Source: UBA7702 sp051866595 (GTDB lineage Bacteria > Bacillota > Dehalobacteriia > UBA7702). Taken from it: 5,789 nt of DNA. The stretch covers positions 1 through 5,789 of the forward strand of contig JBJDXI010000177.1 in the NCBI GenBank assembly GCA_051866595.1. Direction: 5' to 3'. A program made the position numbers and the translations under genes. Positions 4,265 to 5,789 of this stretch are shown here, in pieces. The notes below the pieces were generated by a model, which worked only from the letters and a program-made list of their open reading frames with translations, was not told where the DNA came from and made no database searches. Position 1 is the stretch's first letter; each line of letters opens with the position of its first letter.

Positions 4265-5264
4265 AATGTTTTCTTGTCAGGATAAAATCGGCAATTTCTT
4301 CAAACCCGGCGCGGATCTCTTCGTTTTCGACCCGCTCCAGACAGGTTTTTGCTTTCTGAATGTAATCTTTTGCCAGATCCGCGGCGGCCTGTGTACCGTT
4401 ATTTTCTTCTACGACATCAATGAGCTCGGTGACGGCCTTTCGGGAAGTACGGCTTTTGGTGAAAAGCACCCGGATCACTTCTTTTTGATTACCGTTCTGC
4501 CAGGCGCAGATCAGCGGCATGGTGGTTAGCCCTTCCGCGAGGTCGCTGCCGACGGCTTTGCCGAAAGCCGCGTTTTTTCCGGTGTAATCCAGAATATCAT
4601 CGGTGATCTGAAAGGCGATGCCGATGTTTTCTCCGAATCCTCTCATGGCGGTGACAACAGATTCTTCCGCTCCACAGACATAAGCGCCGATTTCCGCGGC
4701 GGCGGCGATGAGATTGGCTGTTTTCCGGCGAATACGACGGATGTAATGTTCGGTGCTGAAATCCGGCGAGGCCATGACCTCCAACTGGAGAAATTCACCC
4801 CGGCACATTTCCGTGGCCGTATCCGCGGCGACTTTCCGGATTCGCTCGTCCCCCATGGATAAAACGGCGCCCATGGCTTTGGAGAGCATGAAATTGCCGG
4901 TCAGCAACGCGGTTTCACAGCCTTTGGCTTTGGCGATGGTGGGTTTTCCGCGGCGAAGGGGTGTTTCATCAACGATGTCGTCGTGAATGAGGCTTGCCAT
5001 GTGGATCATTTCCACCGCCGCGGCCATGGGAATAAGTTTCTCCCGGTTGTAGCTGCCGCAGTATCCGCTGAGCAGGAGTAATCCCGGCCGCAGGCGTTTG
5101 CCTCCGCTGTTTAGCAGATAGAGCGACGATTCCTCGATTTCTTTGTTTTCCGAATGGAGCAGCGTGCGGATGTATTCTTCCGTGGACAGAAGGTCGTCGG
5201 CGATAACGCCGTAAAAAGCGGGTAATTTACTTTTTAGCTGTTCAATGTTGAGCCTTGTTTTCAA
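4263..5264 (-). CDS. hepT: Long-chain polyprenyl diphosphate synthase, HepT-like catalytic subunit
   Basis: A 333-residue trans-prenyltransferase that condenses isopentenyl diphosphate onto an allylic diphosphate to build a long isoprenoid chain, probably the side chain of menaquinone. Class motifs are complete: GGKRLRP (54-60), the first aspartate-rich motif DDIVD (95-99) followed by RRGKPT (104-109), GEFLQ (156-160), KT (181-182), FQ (218-219) and the second aspartate-rich motif DDILD (222-226). Ser91 and Ala90, at -4 and -5 from the first Asp, are small, which in this family allows long products. The Lys common in the DLxEGKxTLP loop is Leu246 here; this position varies in the family (Asn in Bacillus HepT, as I recall it). 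The start is TTG with AAGGAG (5276-5271) 6 bases upstream. It overlaps the upstream HepS-like gene by 23 bases. Chain length (heptaprenyl or other) is inferred only from the HepS neighbour. Confidence 0.88.
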   Translation of the reverse strand: MKTRLNIEQLKSKLPAFYGVIADDLLSTEEYIRTLLHSENKEIEESSLYLLNSGGKRLRPGLLLLSGYCGSYNREKLIPMAAAVEMIHMASLIHDDIVDETPLRRGKPTIAKAKGCETALLTGNFMLSKAMGAVLSMGDERIRKVAADTATEMCRGEFLQLEVMASPDFSTEHYIRRIRRKTANLIAAAAEIGAYVCGAEESVVTAMRGFGENIGIAFQITDDILDYTGKNAAFGKAVGSDLAEGLTTMPLICAWQNGNQKEVIRVLFTKSRTSRKAVTELIDVVEENNGTQAAADLAKDYIQKAKTCLERVENEEIRAGFEEIADFILTRKH

Positions 5265-5789
5265 GGGTAGCTCCTTCTAATTTGTCTCGTAAAAAGGTTA
5301 ATCCGGCCTCCATGGGTAAGCCGGCGATGCTTGTCTTCGCTTCTTCCAGAAGGGGGCCGCAGGCGGACGCGCTGTTCTCGCAGAGCAATCCCCAAATGGT
5401 TCCCAAAATTCCGGCACAGCGCGCGTATTGCGCCGTCATCTCTTCCTTGAAGTCATTCTTTTCCATGGCTTCTTTCGCGATGTCCGCCAAGACATCACCG
5501 TAATCTGTTTTCGCGAATCGAATGGTCTCTTCCTGTGTCTCCGGTGGTGTCTGTTGATGTTCCAGCCGTTTTTCGCTGTAGCGACAGGCGCGTTCGGTGA
5601 TGCGCCGGCCGTCTTCTTCGGTGGCGGAATCCGGCAAAAGGAAAAAAGCCTGGGCGAAAAAGTAATCTCCGTAAAGTACCGCTTCTTTTTTGGAAAAAGC
5701 GCGCTCTTTTGTCAGATCGTCGTGAACAAAAGAGGACAGCGTCAGCAAGGTGAGCACCTCACCATGGGTGATTTGTTCTTCTTTCGGTT
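5242..5789 (-). CDS. HepS-like subunit of heptaprenyl diphosphate synthase (5' end outside window)
   Basis: A C-terminal stretch of about 181 residues; the frame is still open at the right edge, so the true start lies outside. The GTG at 5757 is an internal Val (GEVLTLL) and not a start. A helix ending in SSFVHDDL and a VLYGDYFFAQAFFLL segment (37-51 of the visible part) look like the aspartate-motif region and the GDY helix of prenyl synthases. However, only HDD of the first aspartate motif remains, and no second DDxxD is present. This fits the non-catalytic component 1 (HepS, HepPPSyn_1) that pairs with HepT and sets chain length. Direct overlap with the catalytic gene supports a two-subunit enzyme. 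In Bacillus a menaquinone methyltransferase gene lies between the two; here it does not. A degenerate prenyl synthase paralogue is an alternative reading. Confidence 0.65.
   Translation of the reverse strand, partial: PKEEQITHGEVLTLLTLSSFVHDDLTKERAFSKKEAVLYGDYFFAQAFFLLPDSATEEDGRRITERACRYSEKRLEHQQTPPETQEETIRFAKTDYGDVLADIAKEAMEKNDFKEEMTAQYARCAGILGTIWGLLCENSASACGPLLEEAKTSIAGLPMEAGLTFLRDKLEGATLENKAQH
5271..5276 (-). promoter_or_regulatory. Ribosome binding site that fixes a TTG start
   Basis: AAGGAG (read on the minus strand, 5276-5271) is followed by a 6-base spacer and TTG at 5264-5262. It lies inside the last codons of the HepS-like gene. The next in-frame Met of the HepT-like protein is residue 80, beyond the GGKRLRP motif, so no ATG start is possible for a functional enzyme. 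Confidence 0.8.

Noticed and set aside
4218..5503. Plus-strand frames opposite the prenyl synthase genes (4218, 4753, 5255)
   Set aside because: They are antisense to genes with complete catalytic motifs and have no family signal; the first begins inside the terminator region.
5755..5757. GTG as start of the HepS-like gene
   Set aside because: The frame stays open to the window edge, no ribosome binding site precedes it, and the residue lies inside a helix expected within the domain.
1..5789. tRNA, rRNA, CRISPR array, insertion sequence or attachment site
   Set aside because: No tRNA-like cloverleaf, regularly spaced direct repeats, transposase-like frame or terminal inverted repeats were seen on either strand.

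Overview
The window comes from a bacterial chromosome of moderate GC content with strong GGAGG-type ribosome binding sites and compact operons. Gene content and style suggest a Firmicute. Phosphate uptake by a short PiT permease with a DUF47 partner and a two-subunit (HepS/HepT-like) long-chain prenyl diphosphate synthase fit this. The feel is of an anaerobic gut-type lineage, perhaps Negativicutes, but that placement is inference from gene style. No mobile element, CRISPR array, tRNA or rRNA gene is visible; this looks like ordinary core or near-core chromosome.

Layout. (1) 1-520: two divergent genes around a short AT-rich spacer. On the minus strand is the 5' end of a gene whose first 27 residues resemble the start of a thymidylate synthase (tentative). 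On the plus strand is a complete MazG/dCTPP1-type nucleotide pyrophosphohydrolase. (2) 521-823: a 303-base gap holding a weak possible terminator, a G-rich tract, and a good promoter for the next operon with an imperfect dyad in its spacer. (3) 824-2924: a phosphate-uptake operon with a DUF47/PhoU-like accessory protein, an 8-base overlap into a PiT phosphate permease, then an unrecognised 154-residue protein 24 bases later. (4) 2921-4264: a near-consensus promoter overlaps the stop codon of that protein. It drives a 4-Cys TSCPD-domain protein (TIGR03905-like) and a cytoplasmic zinc-ribbon / TPR-like / BspA-type leucine-rich-repeat protein. The unit ends in a strong hairpin terminator. (5) 4263-5789, minus strand: a convergent operon with a partial HepS-like subunit followed by, and overlapping, a HepT-like catalytic subunit that starts at TTG.

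How the parts work together. The divergent pair would both act on the deoxynucleotide pool, if the thymidylate synthase call holds. The DUF47-PiT pair forms a phosphate uptake unit. The HepS-HepT pair would make the long isoprenoid chain for menaquinone or a similar lipid. The least understood part is the TSCPD plus zinc-ribbon/LRR pair, together with the orphan gene in front of it. These carry the main novelty, though nothing here amounts to a clearly new system.
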